Under the pieces are notes generated by a model. The model searched no databases and was not told the origin of the DNA. It was given only the letters and a program-made list of their open reading frames with translations. Source: an uncultured Dialister sp. (GTDB lineage: Bacteria; Bacillota; Negativicutes; Veillonellales; Dialisteraceae). Taken from it: DNA of 14,763 nt. Positions 13,850 to 14,763 of the stretch are shown here, one piece after another. Position numbers and translations under genes: made by a program. Position 1 is the first letter of the stretch, and each line of letters starts with the position of its first letter. The stretch is from NCBI GenBank assembly GCA_934216155.1, contig CAKQBK010000065.1, forward strand, positions 1-14,763, given 5' to 3'.

Positions 13850-14593
13850 TTACACCTCGCTGCGGTACGCATCAAATCCATTGGTTTCGATTTCATCCAC
13901 CAGTTCCGGGCCGCCTTCTTTGACAATCTTGCCGTCAATCAGGACATGGACGAATTCCGGTGTAATAAATTTCAAAATCTGATTCAAATGGGTAATGATA
14001 AGAATCGCATTGTTTTCATTGTGGTATTCGGAAATATTCTGGGAAACGATACGGACTGCATCCACATCGAGGCCAGAATCGGTTTCATCCAACATAGCTA
14101 GCTTCGGATCCAGAATACGCATCTGCAGAATTTCACTCTTCTTCCGTTCCCCACCGGAGAACCCATCATTGAGATAGCGGTCCGCATAGGATGGATCCAT
14201 GGCTAAATCTTCCATGCGCGCTTTCATGAGACGTTTGAAAGGAAATAGCCGCTGCTGTTTGCCAGAAATGGTGGCTTTCGCCGTGCGGATGAAATTTTCC
14301 GTGGTAATTCCTGCTACAGAAATTGGATTCTGGAAAGAAAGGAAAATGCCAAGTTTGGCTCTTTTATCTACCGAAAGGGTTGTAATGTCTTCCCCTTCAA
14401 AGTATATGTGTCCCTCAGTAATCTGGTAGACTGGATTTCCCATGATGGCGTGAAGCAGCGTCGACTTGCCTGCCCCGTTGACACCCATAATGACATGGAC
14501 TTCCCCTGTATTCACGGTGAGGTTAATGCCGTGAAGGAGCTCTTTTCCACCTACCGATACGTGGAGATTTTCCACGCGTAGTAATTCACTCAT
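13850..14593 (-). CDS. sufC: SufC: ATPase of the SufBCD complex
   Basis: SufC of 247 residues is a soluble ABC-type ATPase whose ATP-driven dimerisation opens the SufB-SufD scaffold for cluster assembly. Walker A is GVNGAGKST at 37-45 (Val where many SufC have Pro). The Q-loop is Q88 in LSFQNP, the signature FSGGE is at 145-149, Walker B LAMLDE at 165-170, the D-loop SGLD at 173-176 and the switch histidine H202. The long insert with FPFKRLMKARM before the signature is typical of SufC. The ATG at 14593 has a strong GAGGTGATC ribosome binding site. It is the first gene of the suf operon, behind the promoter at 14662-14690. Confidence 0.98.
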   Translation of the reverse strand: MSELLRVENLHVSVGGKELLHGINLTVNTGEVHVIMGVNGAGKSTLLHAIMGNPVYQITEGHIYFEGEDITTLSVDKRAKLGIFLSFQNPISVAGITTENFIRTAKATISGKQQRLFPFKRLMKARMEDLAMDPSYADRYLNDGFSGGERKKSEILQMRILDPKLAMLDETDSGLDVDAVRIVSQNISEYHNENNAILIITHLNQILKFITPEFVHVLIDGKIVKEGGPELVDEIETNGFDAYRSEV

Positions 14594-14620
14594 TTGATCA
14601 CCTCATACTATATTGTAACC

Positions 14621-14644
14621 TGTAGACATCTTTTGATGTATACA
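14621..14644. promoter_or_regulatory. Inverted repeat in the suf leader (possible operator)
   Basis: TGTAGACATC (14621-14630), TTTT, GATGTATACA (14635-14644) is an inverted repeat complementary at 9 of 10 positions. It lies between the predicted start (near 14655) and the sufC start codon. The position suits a repressor operator or a leader hairpin. It does not resemble an IscR-type site that I can recognise, so the regulator is unknown. Confidence 0.45.
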
Positions 14645-14661
14645 ATTAGAAAGCTTATTTC

Positions 14662-14690
14662 ATTATATTCGATTTTCTCTATGATTACAA
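14662..14690 (-). promoter_or_regulatory. Sigma-A promoter of the sufCBDSU operon
   Basis: On the minus strand a perfect -10 box TATAAT (14662-14667) is 17 bases from a -35 box TTGTAA (14685-14690; four of six match TTGACA). Transcription would start near 14655, giving a leader of about 60 bases. It is the only strong promoter candidate in front of sufC. Confidence 0.8.
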
Positions 14691-14695
14691 GAGAT

Positions 14696-14763
14696 AGGTT
14701 GCTCAGGTTGCTCAGGTTGCTCAGGTTGCTCAGGTTGCTCAGGTTGCTCAGGTTGCTCAGGTT
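14696..14763. repeat. 9-bp tandem array (AGGTTGCTC)n
   Basis: At least seven and a half perfect copies of AGGTTGCTC run from 14696 to the last base of the window and probably beyond. The array begins five bases from the -35 box of the suf promoter. The same 9-mer occurs in the arms of both MITE-like elements. There are no spacers, so it is not CRISPR. Copies are identical by eye, which suggests recent expansion. Confidence 0.9.

Noticed and set aside
14696..14763. CRISPR-like array at the window ends
   Set aside because: Units of 9 bp repeat directly without spacers, and no cas genes are present.

Overview
The window carries core housekeeping genes of an anaerobic, low- to mid-GC Firmicute. 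The evidence is a hrcA-grpE-dnaK-dnaJ heat-shock operon under a perfect CIRCE operator, a DnaK without the N-terminal insert usual in proteobacteria, and a SufU-type (not IscU/SufA) Fe-S operon. A Negativicutes origin (Acidaminococcus, Dialister or Megasphaera relatives) fits but is inference; nothing here proves genus. All eleven recognised genes lie on the minus strand.

Layout in plus-strand coordinates: dnaJ (120-1298), dnaK (1536-3407), grpE (3555-4166), hrcA (4354-5412), then the CIRCE operator and a sigma-A promoter (5430-5496). Next come an IS200-type insertion sequence (about 5822-6512, tnpA 5967-6380) and a DASS/SLC13-family organic-anion transporter gene (6955-8427) bracketed by two direct copies of a 229-bp palindromic MITE-like element. 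A gene-free stretch of about 1.1 kb (8428-9507) holds repeats and a bidirectional terminator. The sufCBDSU operon (14593 down to 9508) follows, with its promoter at 14662-14690.

Transcription of the two main operons runs from high to low coordinates. HrcA should repress hrcA-grpE-dnaK-dnaJ through CIRCE; GrpE, DnaK and DnaJ form the Hsp70 folding machine. In the suf operon SufC, SufB and SufD form the scaffold complex, and SufS with SufU supplies sulfur from cysteine.

The unusual content is between the genes. Nearly every gap, including gaps inside both operons, is filled by palindromic elements whose arms are short degenerate tandem repeats of 7-9 bp, with a different repeat unit in different gaps. 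One subfamily (four loci) carries GC hairpins whose stems change on both sides together while a 12-13-nt AT-rich loop is conserved. Two 9-bp tandem arrays lie at the window ends, and the same 9-mers build the arms of the MITE-like pair. The IS200-type element has its own RNA-level curiosity: the loop of a hairpin just upstream of the tnpA ribosome binding site is perfectly complementary to a sequence in a four-hairpin region downstream of the gene.
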